From positions 25,174,973-25,238,972 of the forward strand of contig CM055098.1 of the NCBI GenBank assembly GCA_029204225.1: 64,000 nt of DNA, given 5' to 3'. The notes beneath the pieces are model-generated. The model worked only from the letters and a program-made list of their open reading frames with translations. It made no database searches and was not told the origin of the DNA. Shown one piece after another: positions 63,612 to 64,000 of this stretch. Positions within the stretch are counted from its first letter, which is position 1. Each line of letters begins with the position of its first letter. Source of the stretch: Diphasiastrum complanatum. Its lineage: Eukaryota > Streptophyta > Lycopodiopsida > Lycopodiales > Lycopodiaceae. Made by a program: the position numbers and the translations under genes.

Positions 63612-64000
63612 GGGGCGCCCCTTTCAGTACATATCGCCGCTGTACTTGCCTCCTGCACAGCCAGTTCCTCCACCTGCAGCAGCCCCACGGGCACACACTC
63701 CACGAGCTCATCCTCCTCGCTCAGGTGCACAGGGAGTTCCCTCTTTTGCTTCCCTATCCCAGCCGGCCTCAGCTTGGGCCCAGCCTAGCCAGCCAGGTGA
63801 TTTGCATGGGGGTGACGAGGCATTGACAGCTTCTCTTGTCCACAAGAGACCAGGAAGGCCCAAGGGTGCACCGAACAAGAAAGGCAAGGCACAGAAACTG
63901 CCAGGGAAGAGAGGACGACCACGCAGGGTTCCAGGTACAGCTAGAGGTGCAGGATCACAGCCAGCTGGAGCAAGTGTTGTTGGTTTGGCTTGCTTGGGGG
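63612..64000 (+). pseudogene. hAT transposase C-terminal remnant with AT-hooks
   Basis: In one frame a Pro/Ala-rich stretch is followed by K-R-P-G-R-P-K-G and K-R-G-R-P-R-R (about 63,845-63,930), two AT-hook-like motifs that bind AT-rich DNA. The hATC motif is not seen between DUF659 and this part. The frame remains open to the window edge. Confidence 0.5.

Larger units (their letters stand above)
61511..64000 (+). mobile_element. hAT transposon with damaged transposase, right end outside window
   Basis: Left-end hairpins, a pyrimidine-rich leader, then transposase domains in order: BED zinc finger (61,880-62,060), a Pro/Ser-rich linker (62,270-62,690), DUF659 core (62,780-63,611) and a C-terminal part with AT-hooks (63,620 onward). 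Frameshifts and stops separate the domains. The hATC dimerisation region expected after DUF659 is not found, which suggests an internal deletion. The region is markedly more GC-rich than its surroundings. The right terminus and target duplication are not in the window. Confidence 0.75.

Noticed and set aside
1-64000. CRISPR arrays, rRNA and tRNA genes
   Set aside because: No regularly spaced repeats, no rRNA signature, and the tRNA-like matches are only primer-site complements of 12-18 bases.

Overview
This is nuclear DNA from a land plant, most likely a seed plant with a large, repeat-rich genome. The evidence is a multi-exon gene of plant type with very long introns, many decayed Ty1/copia and Ty3/gypsy retrotransposons nested in each other, plant-type LTR primer sites (initiator-Met and tRNA-Asp), hAT-type DNA transposons and a TATA box followed by a (GA)n leader. 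Nothing bacterial, organellar or CRISPR-like is visible. The species cannot be named from the sequence.

Left part (1-25,100): an AT-rich stretch without genes (1-3,209), then a pile of broken retroelements: a gypsy protease scrap, an antisense copia scrap, the 3' ORF region of a Tat/Athila-like gypsy element, two antisense copia remnants, an antisense chromovirus integrase tail, an antisense Tat-like gypsy element with its 5' LTR at 17,047-17,790, and a sense copia pol remnant. At 20,129-24,080 lies a structurally complete 3.95-kb element with 5%-divergent 657/660-bp LTRs, an initiator-Met primer site and a near-perfect target duplication. It has no polymerase, only a long open frame whose first part resembles copia Gag.

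Middle and right part (25,116-64,000): one host gene on the + strand. Thirteen coding exons (25,266-52,286) give 505 codons of a conserved plant protein with an N-terminal XRCC1-N / F5-8C-like beta-sandwich domain. The gene runs off the window. Intron 2 (5 kb) holds a 396-bp hAT-type MITE with an 8-bp target duplication. Intron 9 (17.5 kb) holds an old LTR pair, two chromovirus pol remnants, an antisense gag-only element with one LTR, a LINE endonuclease fragment and a nearly complete 6.6-kb chromovirus (44,487-51,090) with 465-bp LTRs, a perfect CTTAA duplication and unusual AGTTA...TAACT termini. If the gene continues to the right, the rest of the window is intron 13. It holds remnants of a second AGTTA/TAACT element, a Tat-like gypsy element with an extra ORF region and 3' LTR (53,330-59,254), a LINE RT scrap, another Tat scrap, a 205-bp GC-rich mini-element and a decayed hAT transposon with BED finger, DUF659 and AT-hooks.

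All element coding regions are broken by stops, frameshifts or deletions, except the two ORFs of the 20-kb element and the gag-like ORF at 37,021-38,214. Coordinates of exons and LTR ends were read base by base. Boundaries of element fragments without LTRs are approximate.
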